A stretch of 64,000 nucleotides of DNA, from assembly GCA_023362775.1 (NCBI GenBank), contig JALMGJ010000004.1:51728298-51792297 (forward strand). The letters are read 5' to 3'. This stretch comes from Charina bottae. Its lineage: Eukaryota > Chordata > Lepidosauria > Squamata > Charinaidae. Every line of letters starts with the position of its first letter. The stretch's first letter is position 1. The notes beneath the pieces were generated by a model. It saw only the letters and a program-made list of their open reading frames with translations, made no database searches and was not told the DNA's origin. The translations under genes and the position numbers were made by a program. Positions 25,031 to 36,379 of this stretch are shown piece by piece.

Positions 25031-26167
25031 TCCACCCAAGTGAGTGGCCATCACTTCAGGGTGAAATAACCAAGTCATGGTTTAATATGTGTTATGTCAA
25101 AAGGTAATTCACTGTATCTGCCTGGAATCATCCATATGCTTACAAGAAGAGGATGAAAACTTCTCCCTTCCCGCTTTTCCTGATACACACAAGATACTAT
25201 TTGATACGCCTCTCCCCTGTTGTATAGGCTAAAAGTCTTCAAATATTGTCCCCTGTTTTCATAATGTCATCAGAACTTCTTGATCATTTGGTGTGTTGTT
25301 GTTTTTTTGTACCTCATACTGTCAAAGTATTCAGAAAGGAGGCAAAGTCATATATGTGCATTCATGCATGTATTTTACAGTCTAATCTTAAGGACTGTGG
25401 TAAGGAATAAACTGGAAGGAAGAAAAACACAGGCCTTGCCCTGATTTTCTTGCAGAAAAGGTGGTATTACATCTTAAACTCCCAAAAGCAAGATCACAGT
25501 ATCATCTAATGATACTTCCTGAAGCCAAGGAACGTTATCCCCTCACAATGTTTTTTTGCATGCTCAGTGCAGCTTCTGCAATCTAAAAATGATTCATCTA
25601 TCAGAACTTTCTGTTTTGCAATCACAGTGTAAGCTGTACTCTGTGTTCTTGCTTGACAATGGTAGGTATTCATTGGTTTTGCCAAAAGAGAACACAATGG
25701 GTTAGTGGCTTTCTTCCCACACTGAGCCTGTCATACGTGGAGTTAGGGCAAAGGGAAGCAGCTGCTCAGGAGTATTTGTATCTTCAAAGCAGGAAAAATA
25801 GTTCCCTTTTCCCTCTGGTTTTTCAGAATACTGCCCCATGGTAGTCTTCATAGTTAATAAGCAGTGGATTTCTTGGACTTTGCCATGATCTGCATTTCAA
25901 TTTGCCGCCTCCTTTTTACAATCTCAAATTCTTGAGCAATGAGAACACTTTGGCTGCCTTCCAAAACAAAGCTTGAAATCTCTCTTCCACCCCCTCCTGA
26001 CTAAAAGTTTTGATCTCTTCTGACCAGTAGAGAGGGGAAGTGAAATTGTGAGAGTGAAATAGTTATTTGAAAACGAAGGTTTTGCAGTGTCTGAATGAAG
26101 AGAGACTGCAGCACAATTAATCTGCAGCACAATTAAGCGGTTGCCAAATTATACAGGAGAAGAAAAA
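25031..26167. other. Unique sequence, nothing recognised
   Basis: No repeat family or coding pattern was recognised. Confidence 0.4.
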
Positions 26168-26170
26168 CCC

Positions 26171-26247
<77 letters not shown>

Positions 26248-26398
26248 TTCCTTCCTTCCTTCCTTCCTTCCTTCCTTCCTTCCTTCCTTCCTTCCTCCCT
26301 CCCTCCCTCCCTCCCTCCCTCCCTCCCTCCCCTCCCCTCCCCTCCCCTCCCCTCCCCTCCCCTTTTCTTTTCTTTTCTTTTCTTTTCTTTTCTTTTCC
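26168..26398. repeat. 231-nt uninterrupted pyrimidine tract
   Basis: Successive blocks run CTTT, CCTT, CCCT, CCCCT and finally CTTTT, with no purine on the + strand. Open frames of about 100 codons on both strands are products of the repeat. The tract is a strong candidate for triplex (H-DNA) formation and length instability. Confidence 0.97.
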
Positions 26399-26607
26399 AC
26401 GGTAAGAAACGAACCCCCCTTAACAGATCCAAAATGTATGATTTGCTAGAAACTAAACACTACAATTTCATTAATTCAGAGGCGGGAAGTGTGAGAGATT
26501 ATCCATATAGTTCTACCACAGGTATGTTTGCCAGCGCATTTACTGGCCTGGTTTGCTTCCATACCTTTCACATCAGCTGCTTGATGCTTCAACATTTAGC
26601 AGATACA

Positions 26608-26815
26608 GCTTTTGGAACACAGGAAGCTGCTTCATATTGAGTCAGACCATTGCTTTTGATCTAGCTCAGCACTGTCTTCATGGCAAGTTTTTCTCCATGG
26701 TTTCAGCCAAGAGTCTTTTTCAGACTTACCTAATGATTAAAGGGATTGAACTGGATACCCTTGACACATGAAGCATGTGTTCTGGTTCTACCACTGAGTC
26801 ATGGCCGTTCCCCCA
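26608..26815 (-). mobile_element. tRNA-Ala-like SINE, degenerate
   Basis: gaagctgcttcatattgagtc and cagaccattgcttttgat at the left, and tctaccactgagtcatggcc at the right, fit a SINE head like tRNA-Ala (ggccgtagctcagtggtaga in sense). The family is widespread in reptiles. The copy is diverged and no clear duplication was found. Confidence 0.65.
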
Positions 26816-29079
26816 TTATTTATACTGGGGTTGGGAGGACTTCTCAATTTTTAACTTTCAGTTTCAACAAGCCTCTGTGTAACTAGAAGTCCTTGGCATA
26901 AGGCACAAGTTCTAAGCCAATTTACCTTCATGAAGGGTCTCTAATCCTTTCTTCCTCTTTAACACTTATTTTCAAACATCCACTATTAAAGAATAGAGTT
27001 GTGTAATTCAAAATTTATAAACCACTTTGGAAACCTCGACCAGTCATACTAGAGGTTTATTACTACTTGGCCTACAAGTCAGCTTCCTAAGTTTTATGAA
27101 AGATGCAGTTGCAACAGGATCAGGAAGTCCTGGGTCATAATATGATAAGGTTATATAACAGAAATTCATAAACAAGAGGATTGTATTCTTTGAGGCATGT
27201 ATTCTCTAAGCATTTTTATTTTGATCTTCATGCATGCTTTTGATTATTTTCTCTTGAAATTATAGTTGGGACGTTAGATTTTAGGAGTCTGGCCCTTAGT
27301 GTGCAAATACAGTTGCAGCTGAAACAGATGAGCTCTTGAATACAGTGACATATACTATTCATTAGTCAATCTTTATGATATTCACAATATTTCTGGGAAC
27401 TTTCACCTTCTGCGTGGCTGAAAGATTATGCTGAATGCATCGTAAGTGACTGCCAAGGTTGCTTGTTTAAAGAAATCTCCACAGGCAGTTCTGCAGCATT
27501 GCTAAGAAAACACTTACACTGAAAGAATCTTCACAAAACACCCGTAAGTGCACATGCACATACCTGTGCACACACACACCACACACACACAACAAAGTCA
27601 AAGACTGTCTTATAAGGAAAAGAGGGGAAGGCTACCCCCCAAAAAATCAAAGAATCAATCCTGCTGGACTGGGGGTATAAGCATATTCATCTCAAACGCT
27701 TGAATGAAGCAACCCGAATCTCTAGGTTGCAGTCAGATTGCAATCTCTAATGTGGCCAAGGAGGAAAGTTATTACATATGTAGATACTAATCATTCCATG
27801 ACTGTGTCCATCTTTATGTTTACTTTAGTCATATTAATAGTATTTCATCTGATTATGATTACCTTTAAATGAAATTAATCAAAATTGATTTTTATCCTTG
27901 CTCTGCCCACTTTTTGGAATATGGCCTATGTAGGTCATTCAGAAATCAAGTGCTTCTTGATCTATAGAGCTGAATTCCCCTTGTATGCCATTATGCTCAA
28001 AAGGGGTATGTGTGAATAGGACCTTATCAGAGATAGAAGCAATCATCAATATTTTCCTAAAAGAAAAAAAAAACTGGCTTAGGTTGCAGGGGATATATTT
28101 AGCAACTGTATGCAGAGTAATCAACTATCCAGAGGTTTTGAGATGTAGTTTTAGGCAATATATGCAATTGTTTTAACAGTTGCACGGATATGCAAAAAAA
28201 AAAAAAGAAGACGGTGACCTCATCTTTCCTTTCTTATGCAAACCCATTTATTATATCCTAATGAACACGTGTGGGAAACAGTGTCTCCTTTTCTTCTCAC
28301 CCCATGCAGTTCCTTCACTCATGTAATTTTGTTACAGACTTTTATTTACTGTATGTTGAGGAAATAGTATGAAATGGGGGACTCTGTGGAGTTTTCTTCT
28401 GGCATGCAACCATTCTGACTGCAGCTGAAGAATCCAGATGCCTCTTGGCTAAACTGTAACACTACAATGCACCCAGGCAGGTGGAGATATGGCTATCTGC
28501 AGCATGTGGTTACATAGGAGGTGATCTAGTCTCTGTACGGAGAAATGCCTCATCAGGCACATCCTTAAAGCACATGGGGAAAAGTTCCCCTTTCCCCTTT
28601 CTTGAAATGGAAGTAGTTTTGCAGGCTGCAAAACATGGTTTCTTTTTGTGGTACAGAGCAGAAAGGACTTGAATGGATCTCACCAGAAAAATAATCCTAC
28701 GCACAACTTATTTCAGCATATGGCATTTCCTGTGTCATAGTTGCCCAGCTAAACAGTTTATGATGAGTGGAGTGATAGTCCACAATCAAGGCTGAGCAAG
28801 AAATCTTCTCAGTCCAAATCGAAAGCACTCTCTCTCTGCAAAAATGCCTTGATGAAACAACTGTTTTTGTCTTCTTGATGATCACAGCATCATATATTAG
28901 GAAGTGAGAACATGATTGTTGTGAACAGATGCAGTCAATATCAAGGTATAAATGCTAATTTTTATAACAAATATGACAACCATTCTCCATGAACTGGCCC
29001 CTAGAGATACTTCATGGACCAAGGCATGGTTACTAAGATTGGAAATAGGCAAGCAGGGCAGAGGAGACATGCTAGATAA
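26816..29079. other. Unique sequence with a short CA patch
   Basis: An interrupted (CA)n lies at 27566-27596 and an A-run at about 28195-28206. No gene was recognised. Confidence 0.4.
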
Positions 29080-29125
29080 TTGATTGATTGACTGATTGAT
29101 TGACTGACTGACTGACTGACTGATT
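29080..29125. repeat. (TGAT)n/(TGAC)n microsatellite
   Basis: TGAT and TGAC units alternate. They adjoin a short block (atcatcaagttggtgtcaac) reminiscent of an RTE-type SINE tail, which is too short to call. Confidence 0.9.
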
Positions 29126-29538
29126 ATATATCATCAAGTTGGTGTCAACTCTTAGTGACCACATAGATACTATAATCTCTGTGGGCCTCAAATCTGAACA
29201 AAGCCACTACATTAACACTAAGCAGTTATTCAGCTTGCTCAGAGGAAGTATAAATGGTTTAAGGTGCCTATACAAGTTTGCTTTCTGTATCCCCATCCAT
29301 CCTTTGTTGATGGAAAAGGTTGTGTTATCTTCTTATTACTTGAATGCAGGTTATCATAAACCCAGAAATAATGTTTGCTTTTTAAAAAAAATTATATGGC
29401 CACCCATTTACAGCAGTGAGAAAACATGATTACTGATCATATAAAAGCTTTTTCTTGCATCCAAGCAGTCATAAATAGAACTATTTTTAGACCAGCTGAT
29501 TCTATAACAGAAAACTGGGATGTTGGAAGAGGTTATAT
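29126..29538. other. Unique sequence, nothing recognised
   Basis: No supported feature. Confidence 0.4.
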
Positions 29539-29705
29539 ATTTGGTAGATTTATATCCTGCCATTCCTCCAATAGCTGAAGGCAGCTTATATGGGGATCTC
29601 TGTTCACCTTATCCTCACAATGGCAAGGAGCCTGCTGAGCTGAGAGAGACTGACCCAAAGTCACCCAGGGAGCTTCAATGGCTAAGGGTGGGGTTAGTTA
29701 TATTT
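29539..29705 (-). mobile_element. tRNA-derived SINE with L2-like tail, head lost
   Basis: gatttatatcctgccattcc, ttatcctcacaatggcaagg and gacccaaagtcacccaggg follow the tail-to-body order of the reptile tRNA SINE. The sequence then degrades before the head. Confidence 0.7.
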
Positions 29706-30413
29706 TTGGCTTGCAGTTCGACAGTACGAATATTATTAGTCAGCTCCAGGCAGGCTCCACCTTCTAACCAAAAGAGGTAAGTTTTGTATTTAAATGTCTC
29801 TTTCCTGTCTAGATAAATGTAGCAGTTCAGTTAAGAAAGTTCAGGAGCCCAATCTCTGCCTGGTGGGAATTTTAATCTGCTGAACCAACATACTATATAG
29901 AACTGTAATATCTGGGAAACGAAAGAACAGATTATAAGATGGAATGCAATAATAAACATCTTAGAGTAGCCAAATTTATATTGTTTGGTATTTTGAAAAA
30001 AAAACGTGACATTTACATTGCAACTAATTGTGCTTTTGCTTAACTAGCAAAACATCCTCCACATCCTCTTTTCAAATGCAGTTCTGATTCTTGCTTTTTG
30101 ATGGAATAAGTAAGGAATAAATATAGTTATTTTATTATGACTGCTAAGTTATAACTGAAAATACCCCTTACAAATTTAAAAAAAGTTGTATTGAAATCAT
30201 GAGGCAATTTACTGTATCTTGCAAACTGCGTAAGATTATTACTAGTTGTGCCACCAGATTTGATGTTGCTCTGGACAAGATGAAATCTAGACCTCCCTAC
30301 CCCTGCTCTACTGAAGCTTCATGGGGTTATGGGTGGACCATTTCCCCTTTCCTGGGAGTTTTTGTCAATTTGTAAATAGTTTCACAATCTCTATAAAAAC
30401 AAATGATTTTCCT
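29706..30413. other. Unique sequence, nothing recognised
   Basis: No supported feature. Confidence 0.4.
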
Positions 30414-30773
30414 GCCTATCAAAGTAGGTAAAGGTTCCCCCCGCACATTTGTGCAGTCGTGTCCGACTCTAGGGGCCGGTGCTCATCTCCGTTTGTTAGC
30501 CGAAGAGCCAGCGTTGTCCGAAGACGCTTCCACGGTCATGTGGCTGCATGACGCACGCGGAACGCTGTTACCTACCCGCCGAAGTGGTACCTATTCATCT
30601 ACTTGCATTTGCATGCTTTCGAATTGCTAGGTTGGCAAGAGCTGGGGCGAGTGCAGGAGCTCACTCCGTCACACGGGGCTAGGGATTCGAACCTCCGAAC
30701 TTGTGATCTTCCGATCGACAAGCCTGGCGTCTTACCCGCTGAGCCACCATGCCCCTTGTGCCTATCAAAGTAG
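30414..30773 (-). mobile_element. Sauria-type SINE, full length, with TSD
   Basis: The element proper is 30428-30759, with a perfect 14-bp duplication (gcctatcaaagtag) at 30414-30427 and 30760-30773. Its CpGs are well preserved, which suggests a young copy. The right duplication abuts the duplication of the L1-like insertion at 30773. Confidence 0.95.
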
Positions 30774-31220
30774 CATGTACCATATTCTTTTTTTTAAGAA
30801 AACTTTATTGAAGCAATTTCAAAATATACATAAAAACTAAAAAGATTGAAACAAAGAGGCCTACAAAGAAAAAGAAACAGAACTAAAAAGGTGTGAAAAA
30901 ACACAAAACAAACTACTACAAAGTGACTTCTGACTTTCTATAACAAAGATATACGTACATAAATCAATATCAATCTCTTACTCCAATTCATATTATAGTA
31001 AACATTATTTCTATAAAGCATTTAGATTCTCATTATTACATTCCCTTCTAAAACAAAATTACCCTCCCAATTAAAGAAAAACATATAAAACCCTTCAAAC
31101 ATAATTTGGAATGTAATATAGTAACAAACACTACCCTTCTTCACTATAATATGCTCCTATCTGCCAACTAAACTGACATTAAGCAAAAATATAAAAATTA
31201 TCGAAACAGCATAAACATTT

Positions 31221-31507
31221 ATCTAAACCAGAGCTTTCCAAACTGTGTGTCGTGACACAAAAGTGTGTCGCCACACACAGCGTTGTGTGTCGCCACACCA
31301 CCCGGAAGCGGCGGCGCACGTGTGTATGGCGGCGGCGGCAGCGGCATCAGTGCTTCCGCGTTTTAGCAGAGGCCGCCCCCCCGCGCCACCACCGTGCACG
31401 CGCACGCTGCCGCACGCCACCCGCGCCGCCGCCGTGCACGCTGCCCCCCGCTCCGCTGCTGCTGGTGTGTCGCCAGCGGCGGCACTTTGGAAAGCCCTGA
31501 TCTAAAC
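31221..31507. mobile_element. hAT MITE family A, nested in the L1-like element
   Basis: The element is 31229-31499, with an 8-bp duplication (atctaaac) at 31221-31228 and 31500-31507. The ends are cagagctttccaaactgtgt and the inverted ctttggaaagccctg. The interior is CpG-dense with cggcggc runs and a cccggaagcgg word (ETS-like CCGGAAG). Open frames inside are artefacts of the GC-rich sequence. Confidence 0.92.
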
Positions 31508-31727
31508 CCTTAAAAAACCATCCTGATAACCACATTTAAACAATAACCTAAGCATCTACCAAAAATGTAAGAATTTTCAAAACATCATAACCATTTATCC
31601 AAACCTTTAAAAAACCATCCTGAGAAACACATTTAGACAATTATCCCACTTCAAAGTAAACCAAGGCATTTACATGTTCCAGTATTATGTACAGACCTTT
31701 CTTCTTGTTAATTTCAAACAACCTGCT

Positions 31728-32039
31728 TTAAACCTGCTTTAAAAAGCCCAAATATTTGTCCAAGATCTTCCAGCCTCTAAAGTTTAATTCTCTTTCTTGA
31801 TCATGGTGTGGTGGCAACACTGTCTTCTTATCTTCAACTTTCGACAACTCAATTTTCCTTTGACTATTTAAATGTAAGTCACCAATTCTCATCTTTTTCT
31901 TTGGAGAAACCACTTTACTCTTAAGGTAGTTTTCAGCCTTATCAGTTTCTCTCGATTCTTGTGACAATTTGGACTCCACAAATTCTGAGAAATGCTCCAA
32001 GACTTGAATATCAGCATTGTAGAGATCTTTAAATATCAA
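31728..32039 (-). pseudogene. Lysine-rich ORF remnant of the L1-like element
   Basis: This 103-codon frame lies in the middle of the L1-like insertion and on its sense strand. It is charged and lysine-rich (for example SPKKKMRIGDLHL) with no RT, endonuclease or zinc-knuckle motif. It could be a piece of ORF1, whose N-terminus is poorly conserved, or of the region between the ORFs. I cannot assign it to a named domain. Its survival over about 300 bp suggests a fairly young insertion, not selection. Confidence 0.4.
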
Positions 32040-32864
32040 ATTAATTTATTCCATATTTCTTAACAGTAAGATAGATTATTGCACCCTCTAGTGCCTCAGG
32101 AAGGTAAAGTCATTAACACTGTAACTGAACACTCTCTCCAGCCTTTTTATCTCTGGTTTGGCCAATCAGGAAAATAAAAAGTAATAACAAACAGCATTCC
32201 CATGGGAAAGAGGAAGCAAATAGATCAGAACTCCAATCCGCAGATTTAACAAAGAAGAGAAAGTTTTATATTCCTCAAAATTCACTTTAATAAAAAATCA
32301 ATAAAAAAAACAAAATTCTTTAAATCTCAATTTAACAAATTATATATAAAAAGCCAAATCACCAAGATAATAATTTTCAAAAACAATGAGAGTCACCAAG
32401 AGATTCCACATTTCTTTGCTGTAGAAAGCCTCTCTGGTAAAATTCAAACAAAAAAAACTTAGTGCTGTAGAAATGGAATGGGCAGCTTTAAGGTCCGTTA
32501 TGGCTTCAGAGTGGCTTGGGAAGAAGTTGATGGCCCCGCCTCCCAGCTGAACGCTTACCAGTCAATCGCAAAATGCCATTTTGCGGTCTTCTGGCTTTGA
32601 CCAGCCATCTGGAGAACACATGGGGTGATTCCTGGGGTTCTCATTAATCCAGAGAACACTTCTGGGCTCCAAGGAAGCCTGCCTGAGCCCAAGAAAAAAA
32701 GCCACTCTGACAGGCCAGTCCACAGACAGCAGAAAAAACAAGCTAAATCCGCCATTGTCCCCACCGGAAGTCCCGCATGTACCATATTCTTGTTTCAGCT
32801 CAAACTCTAGCTCCTCGACTGAAGCAAGCCATTCCCCCACCTCCAGGGGCTGTATACTGCATTC

Positions 32865-33104
32865 TACAGGGAGTCCTCATTTTTTTTTATTATTATTTAA
32901 ACTTGCATTACCAGCAACTTAGTTGTTAAGTGAAGTGGTCGCTAAATGAAACTGTGACTGTGCTTATGATCTTCAACTTTCCTTTGCTTTACAGACCTGC
33001 AAAGGCCATAAATGTGAGGATTGGTCGTCAAGTTACTTTTTCATCACTGTTGTAACTGTGAATGGTCACTAAATGAGTCAGTCACTAAATGAGGACTACC
33101 TGTA
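32865..33104. mobile_element. Tigger/mariner-like MITE
   Basis: The inverted ends cagggagtcctcat (32867) and atgaggactacctg (ending 33102) are bordered by TA on both sides. The interior has ttaagtgaagtggtcgctaa and gtcactaaatgagtcagtca words, typical of the cagg-agtcctc family abundant in squamates. There is no coding capacity. Confidence 0.85.
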
Positions 33105-33315
33105 TGAGCATAGCTGCAGCAGCTGGAATAGTATCTGGTAGCAAAATTATGATGTCACACCATCATTACAGCCTTCAGTGTGGATGTATATATAGGAACA
33201 ATGATGCCTTGACAGTTAGTCAAATTTCCACAAATGCAAATCATTTTTTTTTGTTTGGTTGGTTTCATTTGATTTTTGCAAAATGCTAGACAAATGTATT
33301 GAAAACATGGCAAAG
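33105..33315. other. Short unique spacer
   Basis: No feature was recognised between the two DNA transposons. Confidence 0.4.
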
Positions 33316-35713
33316 TCATAGGGCAGGGCTTTCCAAACTTTTCATGTTGGTGACACGCCTTTTAGCCATGCATAATTTCGTGACACACTAATGAGGAGTC
33401 CCCGCCCCCGGCCCACGTGATTGGCTCCCGGCTCCAAACCCTGCCCCCAGCACACGTGATTGGCTCCCGGCTCCAAACCCCACCCCATGTAATTGGCTGC
33501 CGGCTCCAAATCCCGCCCCCCGGCCCCCCAGTCTTGTATTGTATGTATTGTATTGTATGTAATTGTAGATCAGAGCTTTCCAAACTCTGTGTCGCGACAC
33601 ATTTCTGTGTCGCGGCAAGGGCTCAGGTGTGTCGCAGGGGAACCCGGAAGAGGAGGCCATACACCACGTGGAGCCCCGCCCATCCCTTGCCACGCCAACA
33701 GGTCCCTGCTCTGAACCCATCTCTTCAGCTCTCGCCACAGAAGCCAGGTAAGTTAGCAGCCCAATAGGGCTGCAACTGGGGGGGAGGGTGCAGGGACACG
33801 ACTAGGCTTCCATGCTGGGGGGGGTGGGGGTGCAGGGACCGCGAAGTGCGGTGGCCAGAGACATGGCTTTTCCCTCCCAAGAAGTGCCATCGGCCTGAAA
33901 GCTGAGAAAGGGACGGGGAGGCGGCTCCGCTGCCTGCCTTGCATGGCCCCTGCGCCGTCTGGGTCTCCGGTGCCCCCTTCCCCTTGGCAGTGGCCCCAGC
34001 TAGGCAAAGGCAGGACTGGGCGGGCAGACAGGCGGCGCTCTCCGCCTCCGTGCCCTGGCTCGCCACTTCCTCCCATCACCTACAAGTGGAAGATGGTGGT
34101 GGTCTGACGCACAGCTCGCGAGAGCTGAGCAGGGGCCAAGCTGAGGGAGCCTGCCGGCAGCTCCGGCCCAACGAGAGGGCTCCTGGCGCTCCGGGGAGAC
34201 CCAGCGCGGGCGGCGGGGACGGGGCAGAAGCAGAAGGAGAGGAGCTGCCGGCGGGAGCACGGCACGAGGAGCGCCTCGCTGGTGCCTGCCCGGCTTCCAC
34301 CGCACTTCGTCGGAGAAGGTGAGACGCCGCTCTGGCGGGCGGGCGGCTGAGAGGCAGGCGGGCGGGCAGGCAGGGGGTCGCCTGCAGTGGGCTCATCTGA
34401 CCATCCTTCCTGGAGCTGCTGGGGCCGGATGGAGCAGTGGGGGACTCGGCATCGCTCCTTCCAGTGGGTGCTCCAAGCCCAGCTGTTCAGCCATCGATCA
34501 AGGATCGATCAGGCCCGGGGGCAGGGCTGGCCGAGGGGCTCAGGGGGGAAGAGGGAAGACGGGTCCCTGTTGCCTGAGACATCCTCACGCATCCTCCCCC
34601 CCTCCCCCCACAATATGGCAGCAATAACAACCACAGCGACCACCACCTGACGCGAAGGCTCTGGCAGAAATGGATCCAAGTGTGGAACGCTCTTCTGGAG
34701 AGTGGAAAGTGCAGGATCCCCGCTCTTTCTTGGGGCTTACCTTCTCTTTAGGGCCCTGCCTGTTATTGCTGCCATATTGTGGGGGGACGGGGGAGGATGC
34801 GTGAGGATGTCTCAGGCAACAGGGACCCGTCTTCCCCCCGAGCCCCTCGGCCAGCCCTGCCCCCGGGCCTGATCGATCCTTGATCGATGGCTGAACAGCT
34901 GGGCTTGGAGTGCCCGCTGGAAGGAGCGATGCCGAGCATGGCATCTTACCTTCTCCGATGAAGCGCACTGGAAGCCGGGCAGGCGCCAGCGAGGCACTCC
35001 TCGTGCCGCGCTCCTGCCGGCGGCTCCTCTCCTTCTACTTCTGCCCCATTCCCACCGCTCGTGCTGGGTCTCCCCGGAGCGCCGGGAGCCCTCTCATTGG
35101 GCCGGAGCTTCCGGCAGGCTCCCTCGGCTCGGCCCCAGCTAAGCTCTCGTGGGTCACGGGCCGCACATCAGACCGCCGCCATCTTCTGCTTGTAGGTGAC
35201 GGGATTAACCAGCAAGCCAGGCCAGGCCACGGAGGTGGAGAACGGTGCCTGTCCGCTCGCCCAGTCCTGCCTCTGCCTGGCTGGGGCTGCCACCAAGGGG
35301 AAGGGGGAGCCAGAGATGCGGATGGCGCAGACGGCGCGGGGGCCATGCGAGGCGGGCAGTGGAGCTCCCTCCCCGTCCCTTTCTTGGCTGCCAGGCCGCT
35401 GGCACTTAAAGCTATGTCTCTGGCCGCCACGCTTCGTGGTTCCTGCACCCCCTCCCCCCCGCACGGCAGCCTAGTTGCGTCCCTGCACTCTCCCCCCCAG
35501 TTGCAGCCATACCGGACTGCTAACTTACCTGGCTTCTGCGGCGAGAGCTGAAGAGCTGGGTTCAGAGCAGGGACCTGTCGGCGCGGCAAGGGATGGGCGG
35601 GGCTCCACGTGGTGCATGGCCTCCTCTTCCAGGTTCCCCTGCGACACGTCTGGGCCCTTGCCATGACACAGAAATGTGTCGCGACACACAGTTTGGAAAG
35701 CTCTGTCATAGGG
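33316..35713. mobile_element. 2.4-kb palindromic hAT family A element
   Basis: The element is 33324-35705, with an 8-bp duplication (tcataggg) at 33316-33323 and 35706-35713. The left end cagggctttccaaacttttc and right end cagtttggaaagctctg are family A termini. A second terminus (cagagctttccaaactctgt) starts internally at 33571. From there to 34629 the sequence is the inverted counterpart of 34761-35705, around a loop of about 131 bp. The left arm has an extra stretch of about 110-130 bp after the gagaaggt at about 34320. Arms are GC-rich and CpG-dense. Each has a cag|gtaagt splice-donor word (left at about 33747, right in reverse at about 35525). Open frames ending LPGFCGES occur on opposite strands because of the palindrome. 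No transposase is seen. Confidence 0.88.
33400..33535. repeat. Three tandem ATTGG/GC-box units in the hAT left end
   Basis: gtgattggctcccggctcc occurs twice and taattggctgccggctcc once. They alternate with cctgccccc or ccccgccccc words. They resemble the tandem units of the unrelated-ended hAT element at 24686-25022. Confidence 0.8.
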
Positions 35714-35720
35714 AGTATTT

Positions 35721-35761
35721 CTCTCTCTCTCTCTCTCTCCCTCCCTCCCTCCCTCTCTCTT
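35721..35761. repeat. (TC)n-(CCCT)n microsatellite
   Basis: A compound pyrimidine repeat just beyond the right duplication of the palindromic hAT element. Confidence 0.95.
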
Positions 35762-36374
35762 CTGGATTGAGTGGGATCTTTCCAGGGACTTCCATAGTTC
35801 AGCTGGCAGTGAACTGAATTATGATTTTTTGCCATTTCCTGTTAATCAGCTGGAGGAAGCACTGATTGGCCCATGGCTTTCTTCTCAGCATTCCAAAGGT
35901 GACAGGAGGGAAGACAAATAGCTTGAGGAGCTTCAAAACAATTTGGAGGGACTGGAGAGTTGAAATGGCAAGGCATAGAAGTCTCCTTATTTTGTCTCTC
36001 TCCTCCAAAAAACCATTTATTCACATAGTATCATCGTCTCAGAATAAATAAATGGCTCACATTCATCATTCTAACTGATCTCCAATATGTTCTTGTGTAG
36101 CTTTTATAACTTCTGCTGCCAATGAAAAAAACTGTTCTCTCAGGCAGACTTTGCCTTAGAAGGCCCTTTACCATTTCCTGAAGAGCCGGTTCACAAGCTG
36201 TCTCTAAAAACCTCTTCCCTCCCCCACCCCACGTGATTGCTGCTAAATTTTTCTGGATCATTTTCTGTGCTTGCATCAGTTTAAAGGAAGAGAAATTACC
36301 CTTGTGTGCCCTAACTATCTAGGCTTTGGTATTACTTTAGTTAATTTAAGGAAATCTACTAATGTTGCTATTTC
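35762..36374. other. Unique sequence, nothing recognised
   Basis: No supported feature. Confidence 0.4.
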
Positions 36375-36379
36375 CCTTC

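Larger units (their letters stand above)
30773..32791 (-). mobile_element. L1-like non-autonomous retrotransposon with 17-bp TSD
   Basis: The element is 30790-32774 on the minus strand. The duplication gcatgtaccatattctt is perfect at 30773-30789 and 32775-32791. At the left are a poly(A) tail (T-run) and an AATAAA signal (tttatt at 30804-30809). At the right the 5' end begins with gggacttccggtggggaca and carries a CCGCCAT/ATGGCGG YY1-type core at 32749-32755, as in L1 promoters. Without the nested hAT element it is only about 1.7 kb, too short for ORF1 plus ORF2. It is therefore an internally deleted or HAL-like derivative with both ends retained. No RT domain is visible. Confidence 0.75.

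Noticed and set aside
24669..25107. Proline- and glycine-rich frames of about 120 codons
   Set aside because: They are translations of the tandem units of a hAT MITE in several frames.
26133..26449. Serine/phenylalanine- and lysine/glutamate-rich repeat proteins
   Set aside because: They are translations of the pyrimidine microsatellite on both strands.
29139..29165. RTE-like SINE tail
   Set aside because: Only about 25 bp resemble such a tail, too short to separate from chance beside a microsatellite.
33725..35835. Long open frames of 100-266 codons in the GC-rich palindrome
   Set aside because: They occur on both strands of an inverted repeat, end in mirrored peptides and contain no domain. 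Low stop density in GC-rich DNA explains them.
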